64,000 nt of DNA, taken from Anadara kagoshimensis (lineage: Eukaryota; Mollusca; Bivalvia; Arcoida; Arcidae). Positions 14,601-29,600 of this stretch are shown in pieces. The notes beneath the pieces are model-generated. The model searched no databases and was not told the DNA's origin. It was given only the letters and a program-made list of their open reading frames with translations. The stretch lies in NCBI GenBank assembly GCA_021292105.1, contig CM037874.1, positions 32,972,185-33,036,184 of the forward strand, written 5' to 3'. Numbering within the stretch: position 1 is the stretch's first letter; the number at the start of each line of letters is the position of its first letter. Both the position numbers and the translations under genes were made by a program.

Positions 14601-17600
14601 TGTTATGCATAATTTCGCTACCGGCAAACTGACAGGAATGAATTTTAATACCCAATGAAAGCGGGAAAATCCTCGTGACGTTATGATGAATATTAATGAA
14701 CCAGGTCGGGATATCCCAAACACGAAATATTATTGACAATCAATTTTTAAAAAAATATATATAATTTAATTATCATCAAATGTGATCCACGTTTGGAGTT
14801 ATTTAACTTAAAAACTGTTTAATGAGCATACTTTGTGTTTATTTATCTATGTCACTTTGCGTAAATTAAAAAAATCCAATATGGCGGCGACTGTAAAACA
14901 ACCACATGTACAGCACTGTAGGTCAAAAAGAAGAACGTCGGCGCGAACTGACAAGATCGTCATTTTTGTTGGGCTTTCCGAGGGGCGTATACTTCATGGA
15001 TTTTAATGGTTTTTATACAAAAGTGAAGAATTAAAATATATATCCAGCAAAAACAATTACGGACTAATACGCGTATGAATACATTTCAGATCGGCACATG
15101 TGTACATGATGAAAACATTGTTTTCGTAACTTTCCGGGAGACCCGATTCCCACCCAATCACTCAGATAGAGTTTATACATACCTGGGATACCGTATATGG
15201 AAATTCCCGTAATTTCAGTCGAAACGAAGGATTTGATTGGCTGTCAAGGTGAAATGAGAGCGGCGCTAAATACGAAAAAATCCAACGATCGCTATAAAGC
15301 ATTCAGCATGGCTGATGCTTTAAAAATGTGGATTAGTCTTTGGACACCGGATTATTAGAATGCCTTAAGTCTAAGAATGCCAAAATTTAAATTTTGAACA
15401 CAAAATTAAGACCTATGACAATTAAGGAATTTAATTTGGTATTCTATCACTGAACCTATCTGTACAATGACCATTCTAAACCCCTATATCTTTAAAAGTA
15501 CTTAAAGTCCAATATTTATGATAAAAACCAATTTCCATAATGCAGTCTATATTTTCAAAGATACCTTTCATCAATGAATCCAATCTGCATTTTAGTAATA
15601 CTACATACTACTTAGCACTGAAAGAAATTCTACTTTTTGAAACACTTTAAAACCCTTTTTCCCCTTATCAATAAAAGACATTTGTTCTATGTACATCCCT
15701 GACATCTACTCAACAAAAAAAATTGAATGCATCCCGTACATAGGTTATGGTTTATCTTAAGATTAAGAAAGAAATAAAAAAGATCTTAATCATCAGAAGA
15801 CATATAGACTCATGCAACAGTTATGTACTAACAGGTACCGGTGCTCTCTATATAAGGATGCTGACAGGTATCAAATACATTCTCTGCAATTTACTGTTCA
15901 GACCAATACTTCACACATCCTTCCACAATCACACACCCCTCTGCAATGTACATTTTACACTATAAATTACTGTCCAAAAGCAAATTACACACACCCCTCC
16001 CCCCTCAAATTTACTATCCAAAAGTATTTTTCACAGATACCCTTCTGCAATATGTTATCCAAAAATATATTTCACATACCCCAGGCTTTGCAATTTACTG
16101 TCTAAAACATATTTCACATACCCCAGACTCTCCAATTTACTGTCAAACAATATATTTCACATACCCTCAGACTCTCCAATTTACTGTCAAAAAATATATT
16201 TCACATACCCCAGACTCTCCAATTTACTGTCAAAAAATATATTTCACATACCCCCAGACTCTCCAATTTACTGTCAAAAAATATTTCACATACCCCCCAG
16301 ACTCTCCAATTTACTGTCAAAAAACATATTTCACATACCCCCAGACTCTCCAATTTACTGTCAAAAAATATATTTCACACATCCCAGACTCTACAATGTA
16401 CTGTCCTGAACAATATTTCACATACCCCAGACTTGGCAATTTACTGTCCTGAACAATATTTCACATATCCCTCCACAATCACACACCCCTCTGCAATGTA
16501 TATTTCACACTAATACTATACAATGAACTGTCTAAAAGTATACCTGTCCAAAATTATATTATACACACACCCCTTCCCTCACAAATGCACTATCCAAAAG
16601 TAAATATCACACACATTCTCAGCAATATATTGTCCAAAAAAATATTTCACACATATGCTCTCTGCAATATATTGTTCAAAAGTATATTTCACAAACACAC
16701 CCTGCAATATATTGTTCGAAGGTATATTTCACACACACCTTCTGCAATGTAAATTTCACACAACCCTTCTGCAATGTATATTTCATACACCCTTTTTGCA
16801 TTGTGCATTTCACACTACCCCTCTGCAATGTACTGTCTAATTATTTTTCACACACCCACTCTACAATGTACAGCTCAAAACCTCATCACAAAATACTAAT
16901 TAAGGTGTATTTCATTCCTATCTCCATCTGAAAGTCGGAAATCAAGTAGAAACTAGAAACAGATTATCTAGTTGTTACATGTGGTAACTGACATCAAAGT
17001 TATATAGTCAGTTAATCCCCTCCATGGTGTTAACAGGTTAATGAAAAATACTCTAACACATGTTTGAGAAAACTATTTAGACAAAAATAAAATGACTCAA
17101 AAAATTAATATGATAAATATTTCTTTTTTTATCAACAGCAGTATAATCTTGGTGGTAGTTATTTCTTCATGTTATTTATTTGTCTTCTTGTTTTTTTTTT
17201 TTTTTGTTTGTTTTTTTTAATTTGCTTCAGAAAATAAGACAACATTATTAAATTATTATAAAATATCTTGCTTCATTAAGAGTTAAATGTCAAAACTACA
17301 ATTTACGAAGACTATGTCTACTCAGAGAAAATCTTAGAGTTATTTATCTTTTTATGAATTTATTTATTTATTTATTTATTCTTTTTTATAATTATTTTTT
17401 TCATTTTTACTTTTACAAAATTTGTAAATTCAGAAACTATACTAAATTATTACATAAAATATTTTGCTTTATTTAGAGTTAAATGTCAAACTACCATTTG
17501 ATGTATACATGTATATATACTAACTAATGTGTACTCAGGAAATCGTGGAAGACTTACTTCAAGTGAGTATGACACAATATGCTACTATCCAACTCTAGAC

Positions 17601-20600
17601 ATAATTAAAATATTGATGTAAAAACTCAAAAAGCCACAACTTACTGGTTTTGTGAAGTCTGGAAAGACTTTTGTATGAAATCTTTCATCTTCCAATTTGT
17701 TTTTTATCAATTTTAAATACTTCTTCAAATAATACATCAAATACCAGATCAAAAAGGGACTGTATCAAAAAATCCAAAACGGATAAAATTGTACAAAACT
17801 AGGAGTGGAGTAATTGCGTTTTATGCCCCAGTCAAGAATCATTCACTTATATTGAGGCAGTCAGTTCAGGGCTGGTGGAGGAAACTGGAGTGTCTGTAAA
17901 AAACCACAGACCTTAAGCAAGTAAAATGACCCAACTCTAGCCCTGACAAACTTTCTCACACTGGGATCTGTCCTTTGTCCGGTCAAAACCTATGCAGTGA
18001 GAGGTGCTGTGATACTTAAGCACATGCTTTAGACCACCCGACCACCCTTTTACAAACTGGGATACTAATCATCAATAAATGTTGGTTGAATCACTAAGTG
18101 GCTCCTGAGTAGTCAGATGGAACTCAATGTCCTGTCTTTGTACATGCTACCAGTAAATTATTTGCATTCATTTTTATTTCTGCATAAATTTGCTACATGA
18201 AAATGAAACTTTCATAAATGTTTTTTTTTTTTTTTTTTTACAATCCTATTGGCTTGCATTATGACCGACCATCATCGGACGAATAAAAGTATGCTAAAAT
18301 AGAAGTACAGTCAAACCTGTCTATAAAGGCCACCCTGGAGAGCCAGTAAAAGTGACTTTTATGGGCAGGTGGCCTTTACATACAGGTTCAAATAATATGA
18401 ATAAAGAACAAATGGGATACAATTCTACTGGCCTTTATAAGCAGGTGGCCGTTATATAGAGGTGGCCTTTAAGGCACGTTGAACTGTATGCAAAAATCTT
18501 GTATTTTGAAATGATGATACTCGTGAAACTCTATAAAGTTGAGCAATTAAATAGCCTCCTCTGTTCAATGTGTCAATGCCCAGAAAAACAATTAATTAAA
18601 TCACAATGAACAAAATTGTAGATACCCAGTATGAATATAATTAATCATGCCCAATAACTCAGTAACCTGATGCAACATCCCTATTACAGCATCTCAGTTT
18701 CATGTCAATGTCCGGCGAAATAAAATACATTAAATCATGCTGATATTTTGCCAACCATTTGATCATTGTTAAAAAAAATCCAAAGTATTAATATCCGGAC
18801 CTTAAATGGCTCGGCATGATTCAGCGTGCTCTTTAAAACAGTGATCAGCCTATTAACAAAAGGAAATTGCTATTGACAAATGGTTAAGGTTTGACATATC
18901 ACTCTACACAGTATCTATACAACACAGGAACAGTTTGATATTTAGAAATTTTGAAACAAAAAGCCCCAGATTTTAAATTCACACCTACAGTACAGACCTG
19001 TTGAAAATTTAACACGGAGCTAACGAAATGGAGTCAAAGCTCGGTCGCCGAGTGGTCTAGATATCAATAGCCAGAGCGCCCAAAAGCTGTAAAGATATAG
19101 ATAGACAGCAGAAAGCTGTCCAGACAAGTTAACCGAGTCAAATCAACAAAAACACCTTTAGCTTAGTGTTTAACTTTCGAAAGGCCTGTACTGTACATTA
19201 AAATAGTAAGCGACCATCCCCAAATTTTCGCGGAATCCGCTGTTACATAAGGATGGTGTCTGTCCAAACTTCCTCATTTTTAGATGAAGCAGAATAATTA
19301 AGTATGAAATTTGGTATATTAAACTTTATTTAAGGGGTTAATATAACAATCACTTCAATTAGAGATGGATTTTCCGGCCTTTAAATTGTTTTGTTTTTGT
19401 TACCACTTGTCTACGAAGTGAAGGGCATGACTGAGTGGACTTGATAACCTACATTGTGTCTTGCTAGTTTGACAATCACAAGACCATAACGGGAAAGTAA
19501 GCTATTATCAAGAAAACAAACTGAAAGTGCTTGGATGTGTTGTGTCAAACAAGCACAAAAAATAGAAAAAATTAATTTCATGACCACCACAGGGTCCAGA
19601 TTTACTACATCACAAACCTACCAGTGCAGTGTTCAAATCACAATTCCAAAACTTTGAAAATTAGATAGGTGCTCCAGATGGGTAAGCACCTCCTGTTTAG
19701 TTAGCAATACACAAGAGCATTAAAGAGCATACAGAATAATGAGATAAAAAGTTCTGATAATGCCAATAATTCCAGAACAATTCAATAATTTCTACTGAAA
19801 TTTAAACTCCACCTGTAATTCATCAGTATATATACACTATTATGCCTTAGCTGAAAATAGCAAAATTTACTGCTCAGAAACAGAAAAAAGTATGATAGAT
19901 AGACACACCAAAAGTTTGAGTATCCAAATCATACTGTCTAATTATTTATTTTCTTCGACTTGGTATCTAATTTTCTTGGCTCTCAAAAACAACTATTTTG
20001 GTGGGGTGTTAAATTCATAATTTGAGATGATTTTTTGAGTTGAGTTGAGTTATGGTGTTTAACGTCCCAGTCAAGAATATTTCACTTATATCGAGACGTC
20101 GCCAGTTATAGGCGAAGGTGCCGAAATTTTGCCTGTGCGTTGTGCTGATGGCATTATACAGCAGGGTTCTTTAATGTGCCAAGCCCACCGTGACATGGGA
20201 CCTCGTTATTTTAAGTTTCCATCCCAAAGAACCGTGACTTCCATTTCGTAATGCCGAGTGCTTGGCGAAAGAACAGTCACTACCCACTTTCAAGTCTTGG
20301 CTCAGCCCCGGTCGGGGATCGAACCCACGACCTCCCACATACGGAGCTAGCACTCTACCAACTGAGCTACGGCAGTGGTCCCTCAGATTTTTGAGGTTAG
20401 ACTAGTTAGTTTGTAGTTTGTACTACCAATATTTCCCTCACATGTAAATTCATGGTTTCAGGTGTGCTCAAAAATGATGCAAAAATTAGGGCACCACAAA
20501 CATTAACTATTTCACAGTATTATGTACAATCAAACCCGCTTTAAACATCACCTCTATATAAGGGGCCAACTGCTTTTAAAGCCAGTAAAATTTATCAAAA

Positions 20601-23600
20601 TCCTTCTTTATTCAGGTAACCTGCCCATAAAGGTTCAAGTGAGTGGTCTTTATAGACAGGTTTGACAGCATTTATGAATAATACAGTCCAACCTGCCTTA
20701 AAGACCACCTTTGTATAAGGGACAAACTTCTTTTAAAGTTAGTAAAATTTTTATCCAAAACACTCTTTATTCAGGTTATTTGAACCTGTATATAATGGCC
20801 ACCTGCCCATAAAGACCATTTTTACAGGTTCCCTTTGAGTGGCCTTTTTAGACAGGTTTGACTGTATTTATGATAATAATTACCTCATTAAACTGTTGTG
20901 GTGGAGGTATGTGGAAATTCTCCCTGTTATGTGGTATACTATCTAGTATTTCCTGTGACGGGGGTGGGGGTAGAGGTGGTGGTGTCTCGCTGCGTTCTCG
21001 ACTATTACTGTTATAATTCACTTGACCACCACCAGTGTAACTCTTCTCATGGTACGGTGTGGATGGTGAATGAAGCTGGCTTTGGAAACTGACAGGTTCT
21101 TGTGGTGGGTGTGGTGACGATGGGGAGTGGTGTGGTGGCACAGATGCTGATTGGTTGTTGGGGTACTGATTGATATGGGCAGTCGTGGACTGCAGGTCGG
21201 CCAGCAGAGCATCTGTAAATACAGAATAAAAAGAATTAGTATAAATATTTTCTAAATCACCTTTTTCAAGTTTACATTTTTTTATTTTTAAAACTATCAT
21301 AGATCTGGTCATTTCTATAGCAATTTATTTTTGAAATTTTGTTCTCAAATTTTGAATACTAGTATCCATTTAAGTCATTCTCTGCTTTTTATTAAATGAA
21401 TAATGAATTTTCATTCAGTTTGAATTTTGAGTCAGAAGAAACATGAATAAAATCTACATTTCTAGAATTTTATTTATCATATATTTTTTTTAAAAATAAA
21501 CTACTACTTTTCAAATTTATAAAAGTGTGTCAAAATTATATGTAAATGAAACAACCAAATATATTCCACATTAAAGTGCAGACTGGCCAATCAGTCAGTT
21601 TTCATATTTAAGCACATACTAGAAGGCGTATTTTAATAAATTGCTGAGATACATCCATCTAATATTGAAGGAAAACGCATGTATATTTTTTTTATACATC
21701 CACATTTTTTGTTTCCCAAATATAATAAAATCTTCCAAATATATGAGAACCCAAAAAATTCCCCAAAAATATATGAGAATCGGTTAAATTTCTAAATATA
21801 TGAGAATCCATTAAATTTCCCAAATATGAAAATACAATAACTTTCTAAAATATGAGAATATGATAAATTTCCCAAATATATGAGAATCTACTTTATTTCT
21901 AAAATTTATGAGAATCTAATAACTTTCCCAAATATATGAGAATCCAATAAATTTCCCAAATATATTGGGATCCGATAAGTTTCACAAATCTATGAGAATC
22001 TGATAAATTTCCCAAATTTACAAGAATGCAATAACTTCCCCAAATATTTGAGAATTCACCAATAGAATCTGATACATCCAATAAATTTTCCAAATATATG
22101 AAAATCTTATAAATTTCACAAATATATAAGAGTCTAAAGAATGTGTAGTTAATTAACTTGGATTGGTCAGTCTGGACAGAATGACCACAGCTAATTAACA
22201 AACAACCACTGGTCTAATTCCACTAATGATAAAACATTAACATCACAATTAAGACACTCTCCAAATTCTAATCCAAGATGTACGAGATTAAAGAATTCAA
22301 AATAAGATTAAAAGAACTTAATCTGCTTCTTTGGAAGAACAGTTGTTGATCTAACCACAAATTTCAACATCTCTCAGTCACACATATGTATAACAAAAGT
22401 TTTTATCCCACCGCTGAGTGATAATAATTATATGTAACTAATGCACAATTATTTGTACATCAAGACGTGGTACATCATTGAGACATTTACAAGGGTGATG
22501 TTGTTGTTATATTAACAAGAGGATATAGGATATTTGTGGACTGTCCAATCATAATACGCAATCCTAAGTAGCAAACATACCAACACACAAAAAATACATA
22601 AGTATAGGGTGTCACAAAAATGTACGTACAACTGGATAAAGTTTCTTTTTGTTAAACCCCAAATTTTAACATGCATTCTTTAGAATTAATTTCATTCATT
22701 GATATGCTTACATTGGTGTATCATACCACTAACTGTAATATCACATAATGTACATGACACTTTGTATCACACAGATAAGCATTGTACATGCAGAGGTTTG
22801 CATGTTTTGCATTTGATTTCATTTGGTTTTATGTAGCAGAAAAAATACCATGGTTTAACCAATATAAAAGTGAAAGTGGGCAGAAATGGAAAGGAGTGAA
22901 GTCATAGTGTTTAACACTCCAGTCAAGAATCTTCACTTATATCGAGGCAGCAAGTTCTGGGATGGTTGAAGAAACTACCTACCTTCACATACAAACTGAC
23001 AAACTTTCTTACATATGGTTCTGCTTAAAAGGGATTGAAACCTGAACAGAAATAAGCACTTAACTGTGAGCCAGAGTTTTTGACCACTTGGCCACCGAGA
23101 CAGTGAGACCACCAAGGTTTTACGCTGATCTGAGAACAAGTCCAAATGAGTATACTAGTTATTTAGCAATAACAGCCTTAGCTGGCCTTTTTTGGGTGGG
23201 ATTGGGTGGGGTGGGGGTGGGGGGGGGTGGGCTTAAGATCTTCATCATACATTCTCTTTTTGCTTCCACATGATCAATACAATTGTACCTAATTGTTATG
23301 CTTATGAGGTTTATTTAGGATAACATATCTTTCTTATGTTTATTTGCTGTTCTTATTAAAACACTTATAAGTGAAACTTGAAAACTATATTTAGGCTAAT
23401 TTTTAACCTACTGGTACATATAACAATCATATGCACAAAGAATGTTGCATACTTTCAGAACATCCTGTACAGACTTTGACTTTTTTCTCAGTCAGACACA
23501 CAAAGAAAGGTAGCTACTTTCAGTATACCCTGCATGTACAAACTAGGACTTTACTCTCAGTCAGGTACCTACTTTCAGTACACCCTGTACAGACTTGGAC

Positions 23601-26600
23601 TTAAGTCATTTAATGATACATTTTACGGTAGTTTAAACATAGATAACTATACTTTTGAATCATAAATGCTTCATGTAATATTCCTAAGTGATTTAGATAA
23701 AGTCAAATTTAATTCATTTAAATCCATAATTCCACAAAAGCATCTCTATTTTAGCATCACACAAATGTTTAAAATACTAATTTAAAACAAATTAAATATC
23801 TGCAAAAAAGACTCTCTCCTCAAACCAAAAATTTAAATCACTGTTTTTCATTCTCTCTAATGTTGCATCCGATTAAAATGTTTTCAAATAAAAAGAGTTG
23901 TACAGATAAATTTATTATCATTATCATATAAGCAGCAATTCAGGTGTGTGCTAGGTCATGTGTGTGCTCTTTTTATGAAAATTAACCTATTTCTGCAGCG
24001 CTTACAAAGTCCATGACAGAAAATTCTTGCAGTCATCAGCAATACTGCAGGTGTGGTCATCCTAAGCTTTCAATTTTTAAATGTTTGCTTTACAAATTCT
24101 ATTCAGTGTTTAGCTTGGTTCTTTTAATGCCCGACATGCAGTTCAGAGATCATGTATTTTGTATGACCAGTGAGTGAGAGGAATAGCATTTTACATCCCA
24201 GTCAACTTTATTTTTACTACCTACACGGAGGTGGTTGTTTTTGAAATGGTAGAGGGAACTGGAGTACCAACTAAAACCATCAATCTTTAAACCGAAAGCA
24301 AACTGACAACTTTACAAACACCAGAACCTGGTTTGAGCCTAAGAAGTGAGATTTGTAATGTGTAAGCTAGCACTCAAGTGTTAAAAAATTGTGCTGTAAT
24401 TTAATAACTTTTTCAGGGCATAGTAGCCTTAAAATCAAGACTGGTCATGAACAGTTCTAAAACCTCCATTCACCACCATCTTCTGTTTAGTCAAATCATG
24501 ACATTTTAAAGAATTTGGTGACAAATCAAGGAAGTTATCCAGGGATATTATAATGAGGTTAAATGTACTTGAAATGTACTTTAACTTTACTCACTTCTGT
24601 TCATTTACAAGGAGAGACAAAAACAATGAGAGGTACTTCATTAAATTATCTGAAATGTTTGGGAATGGTGGAATGTTCAGAGAAAACCAAAGACAACTCT
24701 TATGAGAGAGAGAGAGAGAACAATGAGATGTGCTTAAATTATCTGAAATGTTTGGGAATGGTGGAATGTTCAGAGAAAAACCACAGACTATGATGTTAAG
24801 ATATACCTAACTGATAAACTTTTCCACATCAAGAAAATTACCAGTGTAAGCTGAAGATAAAGTACAAGTGGTCTACTTAAAGGCCAATCCTGAATATCAG
24901 CCTACAAAGAATACCAGTATGAAACAATACAATTCATAATTCAAAGGGGCATATATATAACTCAAGTCAAAATTGTACAATGCCAATCCCTGCTCACAAT
25001 CTTATCTCAAAAAGTCTGCACATGCCTTAAAATTTTCAATTTCATTTCAAACTGAAAATTTTCTATTTCAACTTTTTACAACATACAGAATTTAAAAACT
25101 GGAAATATTGCACTGAAGGTCAAACCCAGGGATTTTAGCAAAGTAAAACATTGCTCTGATGAATACCAGCCAACCTATCTCAAGACAGCAACCATATATA
25201 TTTTAATCAAGGCCTGTATTGAAATGTTTCTTCAGTAAGTATAAATAAAAACAGAGCTATTGGTTTCTGTTGGTAACTTTAACACAGATGCCAGCATCTT
25301 GGCAACAATGGATTTCAAACAGGATATTTTCGCCAATCTGGCAGAATTGGGCAGAAAATCCAACCCTTAACCTTCATATAAAAGATAAATTTTCAACCAC
25401 TGATCTATCTAGATTGCCCAACTTTATAACATTTTGACAAGACCTATAATAGCACTAGGGTCATCTGTGGCTGGATGGTCTAATTTGAGAGCTCACTTAA
25501 GATCACAGTGCCTCTCAATGTCTAAGCTCAAGGCCCAAACAGGACAGATGATAGTGTTTGAAGGTTTGTCAGTTTGCTTGTCAAAAGGTTGGTGGTTTTC
25601 TATTGGCACTCAGGTTTCCTCTACCAACCATGAAATATATATAAGTGAAAGAATCTTGACTGGGACATTAAACTCTATTACTCCACTCCGCTTTTATATA
25701 CATAGGATTATTTCTTTGGTAGCTATAACAAGAGAAAGGTCCCTATAGGTTTGTTAGAAACCTAAACACAGATGCCGTCACCTTGGCATTATTTCAAACC
25801 AGATATTTCAGCTATTAATGTTCAAACGTATAAATCTATATAGATCGTTATAGACTCTCCAATATATCATATACACAAAATGATGCCAAACTCTATCCCA
25901 CATGGAAAATTAATTATAACATTTATGTAGCCAAAGCCAGACACTTAATTCTTTTATGAATCATAACACACTATTTTACTTGTTTGGATTTCATATATTC
26001 TTTTATAATCCAACTGAAGTGGACATCTTTTGAGCAAGACAAAAAATTAACCATTGATATTATTTTATAAGGATGCCAAAGATAGAATCAACTGGATGCC
26101 AACGTCAGACACTACCTTTATTAATCATAAAATTATGTTTTTCTTTTGGTTTATTTATGTAGCCTTAGCCAGACACTGTCTTTATTAATCAAAATATTAA
26201 TTTTCTTGTATGGTTTTCCATAAACATGTGTTCTTTCATAAACCATCTGAAGTAGAACACTTTTGAGTAAGACAAAATACTAAGCATTGATCTTATTTCA
26301 TAAAGACTTCAATAATAGAATCAATTGGGCAGATTTCAATACAAACTGACCACTTGGCCTACAATGTTTAGACGAGTAGTGCATTTATACCGGTAATCAA
26401 AGCAACATGGCTGCTGAACTTAGAAAATGCAAACCTGTCTATAAAGACCACCAAAATGAACCAGTAAATGTGGCTTTTAAGGGCCAATAACCTGATTAAC
26501 AAAGTACAGTCCAACCTGCCTTAAAGGCCAACTCTGTGTAAGGGCCAACAGCTTATAAAGGCCAGTAGAATTGTATCCCAATTGTTCTTAATTCATATTA

Positions 26601-29600
26601 TTTGAACCTGTGTATAAAAGCCCCCTGCCCATAAAGGCCACTTTTACTGGTTTCCTTAGTTGGCCTTTATAGACAGATTTGACTGTGTGTTACGTACAAT
26701 TAGAGAGACAGAGTGTGCATGGATTGCTGTTTCTGTGTGTGTATGTGTAATAATAGGCAAACAACATTGACCTTTCCACTTGACCTTTGATTTAAATATT
26801 CATAATGCATGAGTAAATGTTAGAAATATGTATTATACGGTGTATATTTCGCGCATATGATGCAAACACTAATCATGGGCAATGCGTATATATGTATTAA
26901 CAGCGAACCCTAACTCTACCTATGCATTGGGTGGACAGGGATGAAGCTTAACTATTTTGAGTTAGGGGCCCAGCTCACTTCAGAAAAGAAGTTGTAATAG
27001 TAATAAATAGCTAAAATGTGTAAACATTAAGGGGCCCAGACTAATTTTTAATAGCCATGGGCTACTGGGCCCCTGCTAATCTTCATCCGTGTGGTGGACC
27101 CTCTTATACGAATATTCCTAATGAAAGGTCAAACAGACAGGTCAATGTTGTTTGCCGATACATATATTTTGTTTACATTTACAGTATGTGTACACATGTG
27201 TATTTCTGAATGCGCACATGTCTAATTACATATGTTTTGTATTTACAGTGTACTTATATAAATTTATGATTCAGTTACTGTCAGAAATATTAACATATTT
27301 TAATTCACAGATTCTAATCTCCAGGGTATGTTACACATTGCCTAGCTATTTAAACTACCAAAATCCTGCATAATTCACTTTTATAAACATAATCATGAAC
27401 AGCCTTAAAATGTAACAACCCACTGCGATCAAACTTATCAAAATATTTTTAAAAAAAAGGTGTATAGTTACCTAATCTAGCGATTCTAGTCCACATAATA
27501 ATAATTTAAACATAGTTCTCATATCAACTCGGGAGATACACGATCAATTAAGTCATTACGAATGAACCTAGCTAGTAGTAGGTCAGTGGTTGGTCAGGAC
27601 AGATTCCTCGGTTGTCCAGCTACAACTCTGTGAAATGTGTACCGTGTATTAATTGAAACATCAACTCTGGTGACATTGTAAGATAGGCCAATTGATAAGT
27701 TCAAGCGTTTAACTTTTAAATGATACAATTTAACAGCCATATGATAATACCTTATCAATGAAATTGAAACAGAACTAAAGAGACCATGCAAGATATCGTT
27801 TTTTATGTGTACAACATACACATACATTAAAGCACCAACAGAGTGAGGGAGAGAGAGAGAGAGATAAAAAGAGAGATATCAGGAAACACTAAGATATTGT
27901 TTTTTAGGTAAACGACATATACACACACACAAACAGAGAGAGAGAGAGTATTAGGAAACGCTAAGATATTGTTTTTTATGTATACGACATAAACACACAC
28001 ACAAACAGAGAGAAAGAGAGAGAGAGATAATAGGAAAACCCAAGATATTGTTTTTTAGGTAAACGACACTCTCGCTTTCTCTTTTCTGTTGTTTGAAAAT
28101 ATTTGCATTAAATTCTCTTCTGTTCTCTCTCAAACTTATGTTGTTTGAAACTTGTATCCTCTCTCTCTCTCTCACCTTTCTGTTCTGTTTGAAAAGGATT
28201 CTCTCTTTCTCTCTCTCTTACTCTCTTACTTTTATGTTCTGCTGCACAAGAACCATGTGTTAATATGAACATGCATACATATATGCTTCTCGCTCTCTCT
28301 CTCTCTCTTTGAGCTCCACTCCAAGACGGTCTCCCTGTAGATGCTTTGAGCAAAATACAGCAGGGAAATTTAAGACAAAAACTGTACATACACCTACCAG
28401 GCAGGTAAATAAACCCTCCAGAAATCAAGACTGCCAGGTGAGGCAAATATGACATTGAAACATCAAATATACACCTTAAATATCCACCCACAGTGTAGTT
28501 GAGTTGATTAATTAAAATTTAAATTCACATGATCACATGAAAATTAAACATTTAAGCACAAAAACATCATCAGGTGTTGACAACCTTTTGGTTAACACCT
28601 GTGTGTTTTGGAGTGTATAAGTTACATTTTAATGTTTTTCACCTGTGATTCTGAGAGCATATACCCTCACCTGAAAAATACCTGGCGATATAAATCATAC
28701 AGGGTGAAAAATAAGTGACAAGCGGCAATTTTTAAAGGTATAGCTTGACCTCACTAAAGACATAATTTTATGTAATATGAGCCTAATAAATGCTTACAAT
28801 GTATCAACTATTTGTGTAATGTAGAAAAAGAACAGTCTGGAGGTTGTTAATCATTGTGTGGTTTGTAAACAAACAATTCGACATGAAATGTCAGCAAAAA
28901 CATTTCATAATTGTGAAAATTTAAAAACACAAAGATTTAATAAACAATTCCACATGTATGCAAATTCAGCAAAAACCTCTCATTATTGTGAAAATATAAA
29001 AATATGGTGATTTATCTTAGAAAGTTACGTAAAACATACTGGACCATGTCAAAATAACAATCCCAAAAGCAAAGTAAAATTTTAAGGATGGCAAATTAAT
29101 TCAAACAATGAAAGTGAGACTGTGTGCCCCAGAAGGGTTACAACACCTCCTGTTTATCTGGCTACACCAGCCATATATATGAAATCAAAATTTAGAATGA
29201 AAGGAACTACCTGATATGTGATGTCCAATTTATCCAGGATTTAAATTTAGAAAACAAGTCTGGTGTTAAGTTGTAAGCATGAAATGGAAGTGAGACCAGT
29301 TACTATGGAAGATTAAGTGACTACAGTACTGTAAAATCTGTTTTAACAAAATAATGGTGAATGCAGTGATGTCTTTATTAAAAACAAACATACCATTCCA
29401 TCCAACAAACAAAGCAAATACTTTGATAACTGGCAAATTTAGTTAAAAAATAGGGACTTGCACCAGAGCAGTGAGACCAGGTGCTCTGGAAGTGTAGGGT
29501 TCTCATGTTTAGCTTCACTTGCCACATGTGAAATGACAATGATAATCTTAAATGATTTTCAGGTGAAATTTGTTTTTTATATATCACATTAAAAACAACT

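Larger units (their letters stand above)
14181..15330. other. CpG-richer, repeat-poor island within intron 2
   Basis: Compared with its surroundings this kilobase has visibly more CG dinucleotides (ggcggcgac, gtcggcgcgaac, gagcggcgctaaatacg) and no tandem repeats. It contains an octamer ATTTGCAT near 14455, a CRE-like gtgacgtta and the YY1-type site at 14877. Such stretches often mark promoters, but an old mobile element is also possible. Confidence 0.35.

Noticed and set aside
14877-15006. Assigning the 41-aa ORF as a confirmed gene
   Set aside because: Only the motif and start context support it; no family, splice pattern or second exon was seen. It is kept as a low-confidence candidate.
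20275-20377. Functional tRNA gene on the minus strand
   Set aside because: The head has good A and B boxes but runs straight into a SINE body and tail and lacks a complete cloverleaf 3' half.
21018-21212. Minus-strand ORF beginning ATG at the exon 2 acceptor (MLCWPTC...)
   Set aside because: Wrong frame of exon 2. The LD1 frame is fixed by the phase-1 junction and by the downstream exons.
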